Below are positions 48,609-59,410 of a DNA stretch of 64,000 bases, piece after piece. The stretch lies in the NCBI RefSeq assembly GCF_003063435.1, contig NZ_NESL01000002.1, positions 558,001 through 622,000 on the forward strand, in the 5' to 3' direction. The position numbers and the translations under genes are program-made. The notes under the pieces are model-generated. The model was given only the letters and a program-made list of their open reading frames with translations, had not been told where the DNA came from and made no database searches. Within the stretch, counting starts at the first letter, position 1, and the number at the start of each line of letters is the position of its first letter. The DNA comes from Limnohabitans sp. 2KL-1. Its GTDB lineage: Bacteria; Pseudomonadota; Gammaproteobacteria; Burkholderiales; Burkholderiaceae_C.

Positions 48609-48988
48609 GGTGCCGACCCCTTTTTGATAGATACCAAATCATACCTACCATTTTTAAAATCACCAACCGCTTGTTGTGACGCTGTGGGCACCCACTGGCA
48701 TCCTTGTTTTTTGGCCTCTTGATAAGCCAGCCAATCATCTTGGTTTGCTGAACTCTGGGCCTTGAGCTTGGAACGGATGGCCAACTTGGTCGCCGACAGG
48801 TGTTCCATGCTTTCTGGCAAAACTTCCCCGTGCCAGGATGGCTCAAGCGGCAAGCCGTCTTGATTTGCTTGCGCCAAAGCCCGCTCCACCGCCGAAACAA
48901 TGAACTGAGACGGGCTCACGCCTAAACGACGGGCGGCCTGTTCCAGCTCTATGTCGAGCAAGGGTTCAAGTTGAACGGAGTACAGCAT
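48605..48988 (-). CDS. Small protein with RHH-like N-terminus, third gene of the vapBC set
   Basis: The 127-residue protein is not recognised as a named family. Its N-terminus (YSVQLEPLLDIELEQAARRLGVSPSQFIVSAVERAL) reads as a ribbon-helix-helix DNA-binding segment of the CopG type. The rest is polar with a short coiled stretch and a Trp-rich middle. It lies between the mutase and vapB, 51 bases after the mutase stop, and ends in a four-base overlap with vapB. It could be a second antitoxin-like repressor of the set, but no function is established. Confidence 0.65.
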   Translation of the reverse strand: MLYSVQLEPLLDIELEQAARRLGVSPSQFIVSAVERALAQANQDGLPLEPSWHGEVLPESMEHLSATKLAIRSKLKAQSSANQDDWLAYQEAKKQGCQWVPTASQQAVGDFKNGRYDLVSIKKGSAP

Positions 48989-49039
48989 GGGGAACCGATG
49001 GAATCTGTGATCAATACCGTTTCAGGGCATCAGCCAGCA

Positions 49040-51217
<2,178 letters not shown>

Positions 51218-51276
51218 GGCGCTGTGCTTTCGGGACAAAAGTGACTTGTTGGGATTTTGGCAGCTGGAGGCTGCAT

Positions 51277-51337
51277 ACCGGCTTACAAACACTGTGATTC
51301 ATAATTATTGATGCAGAATATTCTAACCGGCTTACAA
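51277..51337. promoter_or_regulatory. Candidate operator: two direct ACCGGCTTACAA repeats
   Basis: Two identical 12-base words ACCGGCTTACAA lie 49 bases apart (51277-51288 and 51326-51337) in the 127-base gap between the divergent mutase and GntR genes. A GAATATTC palindrome lies between them. A direct-repeat operator for the GntR protein is likely. A TACAAT that could be the gntR -10 box overlaps the second copy and would place the transcript start on the A of its ATG. Confidence 0.5.
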
Positions 51338-51344
51338 TTCGCTC

Positions 51345-51980
51345 ATGTCTGCTTTGTCCCTTGCCCCCCGCGCCTTGTACGAAGAAGTTGCAGAACTCCT
51401 GCGACAGCGGATTTTTGCGCGCGAACTGGAACCGGGCAGCTGGATCGACGAGCTGAGGATTGCCGAGGCCCTGGGCATCAGCCGAACCCCCCTGCGCGAA
51501 GCCCTGAAAGTGCTGGCCGCCGAAGGCCTGGTGACCATGAAGGTCCGCCGGGGTGCTTATGTCACCGAAGTCAGCGAAAAAGACCTGCGCGACGTCTACC
51601 ACCTGCTGGCCTTGCTCGAGTCGGACGCAGCCCGCGTGGTGGCGCAAAGCGCCAGCGCCGAGCAAATGGCGCAAATCAGCGCTTTACACGCGGATCTGGA
51701 AAAAGCCACCCACGACCGGGACCGCTTTTTCGAGATCAACGAAGCCTTTCACATGCTGCTGCTGGAATTGGCCGACAACCGTTGGCGCGACCAGATGGTG
51801 GCCGACCTGCGCAAGGTGATGAAACTCAACCGCCACAGCTCACTGTTCAAAGAAGGCCGGATTGAGCAATCCCTGGCCGAGCACCGCGCCATCGTTCAAG
51901 CCTTGACCGCACGCCAGCCCGAGCAAGCGGCCGAGCGCATGTCCGCGCATTTCACAAACGGCTTACAGGCTGCGCAATAA
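51345..51980 (+). CDS. GntR family regulator, FCD subfamily
   Basis: The 211-residue regulator has an N-terminal winged helix (YEEVAELLRQRIFARELEPGSWI, AEALGISRTPLREALKVLAAEGLV, RRGAYV) and an all-helical FCD effector domain with the metal-binding Asp/His set (RFFEINEAFHMLL, LAEHRAIVQAL, AERMSAHF). Such proteins bind an organic acid or acyl-CoA. Divergence from methylmalonyl-CoA mutase points to control of the propionyl-CoA operon. There is no ribosome site before the ATG, and the transcript may be leaderless. Confidence 0.88.
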   Translation: MSALSLAPRALYEEVAELLRQRIFARELEPGSWIDELRIAEALGISRTPLREALKVLAAEGLVTMKVRRGAYVTEVSEKDLRDVYHLLALLESDAARVVAQSASAEQMAQISALHADLEKATHDRDRFFEINEAFHMLLLELADNRWRDQMVADLRKVMKLNRHSSLFKEGRIEQSLAEHRAIVQALTARQPEQAAERMSAHFTNGLQAAQ

Positions 51981-52017
51981 GGCTTCGGCAGGCTTGCCGC
52001 CCCGGTGAACCAATGAA

Positions 52018-52581
52018 TTAGGCTTCACCCATAGACCACTCTTGCTTGATAAGCGCGAACTGCAGCATGTCATGGTACTGACCGCCCCAGAAGCCAAGCT
52101 GCCGTGACAGCCCTTCCTGCTTGAACCCAAGACGTTCCACGGACCTGATGGATGCTGCGTTTCGGGGATGTACCTGAGCCTCAATCCGGTTAAGTTCCAT
52201 GTTCTGAAAACCCCAGTCGATGCAGGCAAGGAGTGCTTCTTTCATATACCCCCAGCCCTGCGCCTTGGGGTGCAACTCATAGCCTAAGGTGCATTTGTGC
52301 CAGCCTCGATTCCACGCGAAAAGGCCACAAGATCCGACAATGGACGCCTGATCTTTAACTTGGATTCCCCACCTCGCACCGGGATTGGGCTGGGATCGAT
52401 AACTGGCAAAAAGATCGACCAACTTTGCGGCACCCGCCTCGTCAACGAGTGGATCAACGCCAAACCATTTCATGGTTTCTGGATCACCGTGAATGGCGAA
52501 CAAGGCCGGCACATCGGCATGCACAATCTCGCGCAAAAGCAGTCGCTCAGTTTCTATGACGGGGAAGTCAGCGATTTTCAT
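52018..52581 (-). CDS. GNAT family N-acetyltransferase (RimJ/RimL-like)
   Basis: The 187-residue protein has the RimJ-type start (FPVIETERLLLREIVHADVPALFAIHGDPETMKWFG), the beta-4/alpha-3 AcCoA-binding segment GYELHPKAQGWGYMKEAL and NAASIRSVERLGFKQEGL. Related enzymes acetylate N-terminal Ser/Ala of ribosomal proteins or small amines; the acceptor here is unknown. It is convergent to gntR and has its own promoter region. Confidence 0.88.
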   Translation of the reverse strand: MKIADFPVIETERLLLREIVHADVPALFAIHGDPETMKWFGVDPLVDEAGAAKLVDLFASYRSQPNPGARWGIQVKDQASIVGSCGLFAWNRGWHKCTLGYELHPKAQGWGYMKEALLACIDWGFQNMELNRIEAQVHPRNAASIRSVERLGFKQEGLSRQLGFWGGQYHDMLQFALIKQEWSMGEA

Positions 52582-52652
52582 AGGGAATCCAAGCGACAGA
52601 TTGTGAATTAAGAACTCACATTATCCTGACCTTATCGATCCGTATTCCCCAA

Positions 52653-53654
52653 TCAAACCGGAACTTCTGCCCCCCGCGCCAGCGCCGCACGGGCCAAAGC
52701 CCAGACCTCACGCGGCGGCAAAGGCTTGAGCTTGTGGTCGCTCCAGACCTGACGCCACAAACGCCCGCCGCGCTGGCCGTGGTACAGGCCCAGCATGTGC
52801 CGGGCAATCGCGTACCAAGGGCAGCCGTCTTCGGCAAAGGCGCGTTCCATGTAGGCGACCATGGCCTCTTCCACCGCCTCGCGGCTGGGCACTTCGTGGA
52901 CATCGCCATAGAACTGTGCGTCCCAGCTGCCCAGCAGCCAAGGGTTGTAATAGGCTTCGCGCCCGACCATCACGCCATCGGCGTGCTGCAGATGGCTGGC
53001 GATTTCTTCGTTGGTCTTGATGCCGCCGTTCACGGCGATGACCAGGCCCGGAAAGTCCTTTTTGAGCTGGTAGGCCAACTCGTAGCGCAGCGGCGGGATT
53101 TCACGGTTTTCTTTCGGGCTCAAGCCGTCGAGCCAGGCGTTGCGGGCATGGACGATGAACACCTTGCAACCAACATCGCTCACGGTGCCCACAAAGTCGC
53201 GCACAAAGTCGTAGCTTTCAATGCGGTCAATGCCAATGCGGTGCTTCACGGTCACGGGCACATCCACCACATCGAGCATGGCTTTAACGCCATCGGCCAC
53301 TGTTTTCGGCTCGTTCATCAGGCAAGCGCCAAAGGCACCGCGCTGCACGCGGTCGCTGGGGCAGCCGCAGTTGAGGTTGATCTCGTCATAACCCCACTCT
53401 TGCCCCAGCTTGGCCGCATGGGCCAGATCGGCCGCATCGCTGCCGCCCAGTTGCAGGGCCACGGGGTGCTCTTCGGCGTTGAAGCGCAGGTGCCGCTGCA
53501 CGCTGCCGTGGCGCAAAGCGCCGGTGGTCACCATCTCGGTGTAGAGCAAGGTGTGGCGGGTAAGCAGGCGGTGCAGATAACGACAATGTCTATCTGACCA
53601 GTCCATCATCGGCGCAACACTCAGGCGCCAGCGTTGAATATCGGGGAATTGCAT
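52653..53654 (-). CDS. dusA: tRNA-dihydrouridine(20/20a) synthase
   Basis: The 333-residue flavoenzyme starts RLSVAPMMDWSDRHCRYLHRLLT, typical of DusA. It has the catalytic Cys in NLNCGCPSDRVQRGAFGACLM near residue 97, the FMN-binding VNGGIKT, and VMVGREAYYNPWLL. It reduces U20 and U20a in tRNA. It is divergent from the NfeD/SPFH pair. Confidence 0.94.
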   Translation of the reverse strand: MQFPDIQRWRLSVAPMMDWSDRHCRYLHRLLTRHTLLYTEMVTTGALRHGSVQRHLRFNAEEHPVALQLGGSDAADLAHAAKLGQEWGYDEINLNCGCPSDRVQRGAFGACLMNEPKTVADGVKAMLDVVDVPVTVKHRIGIDRIESYDFVRDFVGTVSDVGCKVFIVHARNAWLDGLSPKENREIPPLRYELAYQLKKDFPGLVIAVNGGIKTNEEIASHLQHADGVMVGREAYYNPWLLGSWDAQFYGDVHEVPSREAVEEAMVAYMERAFAEDGCPWYAIARHMLGLYHGQRGGRLWRQVWSDHKLKPLPPREVWALARAALARGAEVPV

Positions 53655-53765
53655 GGGGGCTGATTATCCTTGCCTCGGTGACCCCGCTCTTGACACCCGT
53701 GCACCAACACGCAGGGCAAACAGGTAGCATGCGACATCGGAGCATCCAATTTCAGGGGGGAACAC

Positions 53766-54179
53766 ATGAACGACAGCACTGTCTGGTGGCTGGTGACCGG
53801 TTTTTTGGTGGCCGCAGAACTGATGACCGGCACCTTCTATTTGCTGATGCTGGCCATCGGCGCTGTGGCGGCCGCACTGGCTGCGCATTTGGGGGCAGGC
53901 CTGACGCCGCAGCTGGTGAGCGCTGCCGCCGTGGGCGGTCTGGCCGTGGTCTTGTGGCGGCAAAAAAGCCTGCGCCGCGAGGCGAAAGTCCCCACCGAGC
54001 TTCACCTGGACATCGGCGAAACCGTGCAAGTGAGTGCCTGGGACGCTCAGGGCACAGCTCAGGTCAAACACCGGGGCGCCAACTGGACGGCGATTTGCCC
54101 GTCTTCGCCCACTCCAGCCCCCGGCCCCCACCGCATACGCGCCATCGAGGGCAGCCGTCTGGTGCTTGAAAAAATCTGA
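53766..54179 (+). CDS. NfeD family membrane protein
   Basis: The 137-residue protein has two membrane segments (about 6-25 and 28-62) and a C-terminal OB-fold-like beta domain (EAKVPTELHLDIGETVQVSAW, WTAICP). NfeD partners SPFH proteins and helps membrane organisation. GGGGG lies before the ATG. The SPFH gene begins 27 bases later, the usual pairing. Confidence 0.88.
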   Translation: MNDSTVWWLVTGFLVAAELMTGTFYLLMLAIGAVAAALAAHLGAGLTPQLVSAAAVGGLAVVLWRQKSLRREAKVPTELHLDIGETVQVSAWDAQGTAQVKHRGANWTAICPSSPTPAPGPHRIRAIEGSRLVLEKI

Positions 54180-54206
54180 TCGTCATTTCAAAAAGGGAGT
54201 CTTCAC

Positions 54207-55127
54207 ATGGAAATCGCCATTCTTTTTCTCGTCATCGCCGTCCTGTTCGTCATCAAGACCGTCAAGGTCGTGCCCCAGCAGCACGCCTGGGTGGTGGAGC
54301 GGCTGGGCAAGTACCACGCCAGCCTCACGCCGGGTCTGAACTTTGTGGTGCCGTTTGTGGACAACGTGATCCAGAAACACAGCCTGAAAGAAATTCCGCT
54401 GGACGTGCCCAGCCAGATTTGCATCACGCGTGACAACACGCAGCTGCAGGTCGACGGCATCCTGTACTTTCAGGTGACCGACCCCAAGTTGGCCAGCTAT
54501 GGCTCATCGAACTACATCACGGCGGTGACGCAGTTGGCGCAAACCAGCCTGCGCAGCGTGATCGGCAAGCTGGAACTGGACAAGACCTTTGAAGAGCGCG
54601 ACATCATCAACGCGCAGGTGGTTGCCGCTATCGATGAAGCCGCCCTGAACTGGGGGGTCAAGGTGCTTCGCTACGAGATCAAAGACCTGACACCGCCCAG
54701 CGAAATCTTGCATGCCATGCAGTCACAGATCACAGCCGAGCGGGAAAAACGCGCCCTGATCGCCGCATCCGAAGGTCGCCGGCAAGAGCAGATCAACATC
54801 GCTACGGGCGAGCGCGAGGCCTTCATTGCACGCTCGGAGGGCGAAAAACAAGCAGCCATCAACAAGGCGCAAGGCGATGCCGCTGCCATCATGGAAATGG
54901 CCAACGCCACGGCGCAGGCCATTGAGCGCATTGCCGCTGCCATCCGCCAACCTGGCGGTGAGCAGGCAGTGCAGCTCAAGGTGGCCGAACAGGCTGTTCA
55001 GGCTTACGGCAAGGTGGCGCAAGACGCCAAAACCACACTCATCGTGCCAAGCAATATGAGCGAGGTGTCTGGCCTGATCGCCTCGGCCATGCAGATGGTG
55101 GGCACAGGCAAGCAAATCGGCAACTGA
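54207..55127 (+). CDS. SPFH/Band 7 (paraslipin, QmcA-like) membrane protein
   Basis: The 306-residue protein has one N-terminal membrane helix (about 1-19) and the Band 7 domain (VVPQQHAWVVERLGKYHASLTPGLNFVVPFVD, then QICITRDNTQLQVDGILYFQV). A long charged coiled coil (about 165-230) makes the oligomeric ring. Related QmcA and HflC proteins form cages in the inner membrane that influence proteases. The start has GGGAGT upstream. A strong terminator follows. Confidence 0.92.
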   Translation: MEIAILFLVIAVLFVIKTVKVVPQQHAWVVERLGKYHASLTPGLNFVVPFVDNVIQKHSLKEIPLDVPSQICITRDNTQLQVDGILYFQVTDPKLASYGSSNYITAVTQLAQTSLRSVIGKLELDKTFEERDIINAQVVAAIDEAALNWGVKVLRYEIKDLTPPSEILHAMQSQITAEREKRALIAASEGRRQEQINIATGEREAFIARSEGEKQAAINKAQGDAAAIMEMANATAQAIERIAAAIRQPGGEQAVQLKVAEQAVQAYGKVAQDAKTTLIVPSNMSEVSGLIASAMQMVGTGKQIGN

Positions 55128-55163
55128 CCACATTGAGCCAAGGCCTGCCCAGCGTGCAGGCGC

Positions 55164-55191
55164 AAAAAAACCCGCCAAGGCGGGTTTTTTT
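55164..55191. terminator. Bidirectional rho-independent terminator
   Basis: AAAAAAACCCGCC pairs with GGCGGGTTTTTTT around two bases, between the convergent SPFH and phaB genes. The T-runs work in both directions. Confidence 0.9.
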
Positions 55192-55209
55192 GTGGGTGAT
55201 GCAAAAGCA

Positions 55210-55947
55210 TCAGCCCATGTGCAAACCGCCGTTGACCGAGAAGTCAGCGCCCGTGGCGTAACCGCCCTCTTCGCTGGCCAGCCAGGCAATGATGGAAGCA
55301 ATTTCGCTGGGCTTGCCCAGACGCTTGACGGGCACGGTGGCCACGATCTTTTCCAACACATCAGGACGAATGGCGTTGACCATGTCGGTACCGATGTAGC
55401 CAGGTGACACGGTATTCACGGTCACGCCTTTGGTGGCCATCTCTTGGGCCAACGCCATCGAGAAGCCGTGCATGCCGGCTTTGGCGGCCGAGTAGTTGGT
55501 CTGGCCCGCTTGGCCTTTTTCGCCGTTGACCGAGCTGATGTTGATGATGCGGCCCCAGCCTTTTTCCACCATGTCGGCGACCACTTGCTTGGTCACGTTG
55601 AACATGGAGTCCAGGTTGGTGTTCATCACAGCGTCCCAGTCGTCGCGGCTCATTTTCAAGAACATGCGGTCCTTGGTGATACCGGCGTTGTTGACCAACA
55701 CATCGATACTGCCGTGTTCGGCTTTGGTCTTGCTGAAGGCCTCGACAGTGGAATCCCAATCGCCGACGTTGCCGACCGAGGCGTAAAACGTGAAGCCCAG
55801 GGCTTTTTGCTCGTCCAGCCATTTGGCGGCGTCGCGGGTAGGACCGCAACCAGCGATGACCTTGAAGCCCTCTTGGTGAAGGCGCTGGCAAATAGCGGTA
55901 CCGATACCGCCCATGCCACCAGTGACGTAAGCTACTTTTTGACTCAT
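55210..55947 (-). CDS. phaB: Acetoacetyl-CoA reductase
   Basis: The 245-residue SDR reduces 3-ketoacyl-CoA to (R)-3-hydroxyacyl-CoA with NADPH for polymer synthesis. TGGMGGIGTAICQ, NNAGITKD, INISSVNGEKGQAGQTNYSAAKAG and the C-terminal GYATGADFSVNGGLHMG are the wording of PhaB. It is the last gene of phaC-phaA-phaB, with about 120 bases between phaA and phaB. Confidence 0.95.
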   Translation of the reverse strand: MSQKVAYVTGGMGGIGTAICQRLHQEGFKVIAGCGPTRDAAKWLDEQKALGFTFYASVGNVGDWDSTVEAFSKTKAEHGSIDVLVNNAGITKDRMFLKMSRDDWDAVMNTNLDSMFNVTKQVVADMVEKGWGRIINISSVNGEKGQAGQTNYSAAKAGMHGFSMALAQEMATKGVTVNTVSPGYIGTDMVNAIRPDVLEKIVATVPVKRLGKPSEIASIIAWLASEEGGYATGADFSVNGGLHMG

Positions 55948-56065
55948 GGTTTGTCTCCTTGTTATGAGTGAAGTGAAATCAATGATGCCCGCTCAAGTGG
56001 CCATTGTTGGCTGCCCTTATACGGTGGGCAGTGCGCCAACAAACGCTGCTTGAGCGCGCAGGTTT

Positions 56066-57247
56066 TTAAACGCGCTCGATGGCCAGCGACACGCCCATAC
56101 CGCCGCCGATGCAAAGCGCGGCCAAGCCCTTTTGGGCATTGCTGCGCTGCATTTCGTGCAGCAAAGTGACCAGAATGCGGCAACCGGACGCCCCAATCGG
56201 GTGACCGATGGCGATCGCACCACCGTTGACGTTGACCTTGGCGGGATCGATGTCGAGTGCCTGGTTGACAGCGCAGGCTTGCGCGGCAAAGGCTTCGTTG
56301 AGCTCGAACAGGTCCACGTCCTGGGCTTTCCAGCCGGCACGGGCCAGGGCCTTTTGCGAGGCAGGCACGGGGCCCATGCCCATGTGGGCAGGGTCCAGAC
56401 CGCTGGTGCCGAAGGCGGCAATGCGGGCCAGGGGCTTGAGGCCCAAAGCTGCGGCTTTTTTGGCGCTCATGACCATCACGGCGGCTGCGCCGTCGTTGAT
56501 GCCCGAAGCGTTGCCCGCCGTCACACTGCCGGCCTTGTCAAAAGCCGGACGCAGGCCTGCCAACACTTCGGCGCTGGTTTTCTTGTTGATGAACTCGTCG
56601 GTGTTGAACACCAGCGCATCGCCTTTGCGCTGAGGAATCAGCACGTCGACAATTTCGTCCTTGAACTTGCCGGATTCTTGTGCAGCAGCGGCCTTGCGCT
56701 GGCTGCCAGCGGCCAATGTATCTTGCATTTCACGGGTGATGCCGTGGGCCTTGGCCACGTTTTCGGCGGTGATGCCCATGTGGTATTGGTTGTAAACGTC
56801 CCACAGACCGTCCACGATCATGGTGTCGGTCATCTTCCAGTCGCCCATGCGCTGGCCATCGCGGCTGCCGTTCAGCACATGCGGGCTGGCGCTCATGTTT
56901 TCTTGGCCACCCGCGATGACGATTTCGCTGTCGCCCCAGGCCACGGCTTGCGCGGCCAACATCACGGCCTTCAGGCCCGAGCCGCAGACGGCGTTGATGG
57001 TGAGCGCTGGTGTTTCTTTGGCCACACCGGCTTTCATCATGGCTTGGCGGGCTGGGTTTTGGCCCACACCCGCGGCCAGCACCTGGCCCATGATGACTTC
57101 GCCAATGGCGTCTACCGGCAGGCCGCTGCGCTCCAGCAGGCCTTTGATGACAATGCTGCCCAGCTCGGTGGCGGGGGTCTTGGCGAGCGAGCCGCCGAAC
57201 TTTCCAACCGCAGTGCGGGCGGCTGCAACGATAACGATGTCTTCCAT
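56066..57247 (-). CDS. phaA: Acetyl-CoA acetyltransferase (beta-ketothiolase)
   Basis: The 393-residue thiolase condenses two acetyl-CoA to acetoacetyl-CoA for PHB. The nucleophile Cys lies in INAVCGSGLKAV near residue 88, the His in GAIAIGHPIGASG near 348 and the second Cys in CIGGGMGV near 378. ATG at 57247 is used; an in-frame TTG two codons upstream is less likely, and GGAGA lies before it. It follows phaC by 28 bases. BktB at 16.5 kb is a second thiolase with probably wider range. Confidence 0.94.
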   Translation of the reverse strand: MEDIVIVAAARTAVGKFGGSLAKTPATELGSIVIKGLLERSGLPVDAIGEVIMGQVLAAGVGQNPARQAMMKAGVAKETPALTINAVCGSGLKAVMLAAQAVAWGDSEIVIAGGQENMSASPHVLNGSRDGQRMGDWKMTDTMIVDGLWDVYNQYHMGITAENVAKAHGITREMQDTLAAGSQRKAAAAQESGKFKDEIVDVLIPQRKGDALVFNTDEFINKKTSAEVLAGLRPAFDKAGSVTAGNASGINDGAAAVMVMSAKKAAALGLKPLARIAAFGTSGLDPAHMGMGPVPASQKALARAGWKAQDVDLFELNEAFAAQACAVNQALDIDPAKVNVNGGAIAIGHPIGASGCRILVTLLHEMQRSNAQKGLAALCIGGGMGVSLAIERV

Positions 57248-57275
57248 TTTCAAGTCTCCGTGGGATGGATAAAAA

Positions 57276-58994
57276 TCAGGCTTTGGCCTTCACGTAGCGG
57301 CCAGGTGCCGCTTCGATGGCTTTGAATTTGCTGGCTTTGCCGTAGGTTTTGGGGGCTGCAATTTGCTTGCCTGCATGGGTTTTCAGCCAGTCAGACCAGT
57401 CGGTCCACCAGCTGCCAGGCTGCTCTTTGGCGCTGGCAATCCAGTCGTTCACATCGGCCGGGAACTTGCTGCTGTCACTCAACCAGTGGCTGCGTTTCTT
57501 GGCCGCTGGCGGGTTGATCACCCCTGCGATGTGGCCCGATGCGCCCATGACAAAACGCTTTTTGCCGGGCAGCACCTGGGTGCTGGCATAAGAGCCGCCA
57601 ATCGGCACGATGTGGTCTTCACGAGAGCCGTAGATGTAGACCGGCATGTCGACCTGGCCCAGATCAATGGCCTCGCCACACACAGTGACCTTACCCGGCT
57701 TGACCAAGTTGTTTTCAAGGTAGGTGTTGCGCAGGTACCAGGCGTAGAAAGGACCGGGCAGGTTGGTTGAATCGCTGTTCCAGTACAGCAAGTCGAACGG
57801 CGGCGGTGTCTCGCCCTTGAGGTAATTGCCCACCACGTAGTTCCAGACCAGGTCGTTTGGGCGCAGAAAGCTGAAAGTCGATGCCAGGTCCTGCCCTTTG
57901 AGCAAGCCACCCTTGCCCATTTGCTGCTCGCGGAACTTGACGAAGTTCTCGTCAATGAACACGTCCAGAATGCCGGTGTCGGTGAAGTTGATCAGGGTGG
58001 TCAGGAAGGTGGCGCTGGCCACGGGCTTTTCGCCACGCGCGGCCAGCACGGCCAGGGCGGTCGACAAGATCGTGCCGCCCACACAGAAACCCAACGCATT
58101 GATCTTGGGTGCGCCAGTGATGTCCTGCACGGTGTGGATGGCCTGGATGGCGGCTTGTTCGATGTAATCGTCCCAAGTCTTGTCCTTCATGGACTCATCT
58201 GGGTTGCGCCAACTGACCACAAAAGTGCGGTGCCCCTGGCTCACGGCATACCGGATGAGGGAATTTTCAGGCTGCAGGTCGAGGATGTAGAACTTGTTGA
58301 TGCAGGGCGGGATCAACAGGAAAGGTTTTTCATAGACCTTGGCAGTCAGTGGCTTGTATTCGATGAGCTGGAAAAACTCGTTCTCGAACACCACAGCACC
58401 CTCGGTGGTGGCCACGTTTTTGCCGACCTCAAACAGGCTTTCGTCGGTCATGGAGACATGGCCTTGCTGCATGTCGTGCATCAGGTTTTGCACGCCTTTG
58501 GCAATGCTCTCGCCTTTGGTTTCAACCGCTTTTTTCTGAGCTTCAGCGTTGAAGGCCAAAAAGTTGCTGGGCGCGGCGGCGGCCACCCATTGCTCAATGG
58601 CAAAACGAATGCGGGTGCGGGTTTTGTCATCGGCATCCACCGCATCGGCCAGGCCCATCAGGGTGCGGGCGTTGAGGAGGTAGGTGGCGGCGTTGAAAGC
58701 GGCCACCGGATTGGAAGCCCAGGCATCGCCCGAAAAACGGCGGTCTTTGACCTGCAAACTGTTGTGCAGGCTCTGATTCCACAAATCCGAGGCGTCTTTG
58801 AAGTACTGGCCTTGCAGGGCCTGGAGCTTTTCAGGAGAGAATTTGAGCTGCGGAGCCGCCGAATCGGCACCGGGTTTGAGCCCACCCAAGTCGATGGTCT
58901 GAAAATGCTGCATGGCCTGCCCCCAGCTTTTGGACAGGTTCTGCTGGAACCCCTCACTCATTTGGGCCCAGAATTCTGGCGTTGAAGCGCTCAT
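57276..58994 (-). CDS. phaC: Class I polyhydroxyalkanoate synthase
   Basis: The 572-residue synthase polymerises (R)-3-hydroxyacyl-CoA at granules. The lipase-like box GFCVGGTI near residue 300 carries the catalytic Cys, VYIYGSREDHIVP the Asp region, and GASGHIAGVINPP the His. Length and absence of a PhaE-type partner mark class I. The gene is first in phaCAB; no phaR or phasin gene is visible in the window. Confidence 0.95.
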   Translation of the reverse strand: MSASTPEFWAQMSEGFQQNLSKSWGQAMQHFQTIDLGGLKPGADSAAPQLKFSPEKLQALQGQYFKDASDLWNQSLHNSLQVKDRRFSGDAWASNPVAAFNAATYLLNARTLMGLADAVDADDKTRTRIRFAIEQWVAAAAPSNFLAFNAEAQKKAVETKGESIAKGVQNLMHDMQQGHVSMTDESLFEVGKNVATTEGAVVFENEFFQLIEYKPLTAKVYEKPFLLIPPCINKFYILDLQPENSLIRYAVSQGHRTFVVSWRNPDESMKDKTWDDYIEQAAIQAIHTVQDITGAPKINALGFCVGGTILSTALAVLAARGEKPVASATFLTTLINFTDTGILDVFIDENFVKFREQQMGKGGLLKGQDLASTFSFLRPNDLVWNYVVGNYLKGETPPPFDLLYWNSDSTNLPGPFYAWYLRNTYLENNLVKPGKVTVCGEAIDLGQVDMPVYIYGSREDHIVPIGGSYASTQVLPGKKRFVMGASGHIAGVINPPAAKKRSHWLSDSSKFPADVNDWIASAKEQPGSWWTDWSDWLKTHAGKQIAAPKTYGKASKFKAIEAAPGRYVKAKA

Positions 58995-59086
58995 GTGTTG
59001 TCTCCTGAAGAATTCATTTTTTTCGAATCACCTGAGCGAAGTATCTTTCAATTTATTGTCACCTAAATTACAAGGCAAAAAAATTT

Positions 59087-59410
59087 ATGTATTTGATCGT
59101 GATCGCCTGGCTGTATGTGACCTTGCTCATGGCACTGGCTGAAGCTTTTAGTACTCAAGGAAGTGTCTTGGGGGCGATCATCACGTTTGTGTTTTATGGC
59201 TTGCTGCCCATGGCTTTGGTGGTTTACCTGATGGGTACCCCGCTGAGGTACAAAGCCCGAAACAAAGCACATCAACCCGCTCAAGAAGAAGTTGTGATGG
59301 CTCCAGCAAACATCGATTCAAGTGTCGAGCCAGATGCAAGCGGCCATTCGCCCGGTTTGTCCGAAGCGGCGACTGTCACGGCGGTGCGAAAAGAACAGGT
59401 CCGCCTGTGA
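59087..59410 (+). CDS. Small membrane protein of unknown function
   Basis: The 107-residue protein has two membrane segments (about 2-18 and 27-48) followed by a hydrophilic, variable C-terminal tail of about 55 residues. AAGGCA lies before the ATG. I do not recognise the family with a function, though similar two-helix proteins are common in Burkholderiales. Its last 93 bases overlap the end of the convergent pgeF gene, which places the tail codons under double constraint. Confidence 0.65.
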   Translation: MYLIVIAWLYVTLLMALAEAFSTQGSVLGAIITFVFYGLLPMALVVYLMGTPLRYKARNKAHQPAQEEVVMAPANIDSSVEPDASGHSPGLSEAATVTAVRKEQVRL

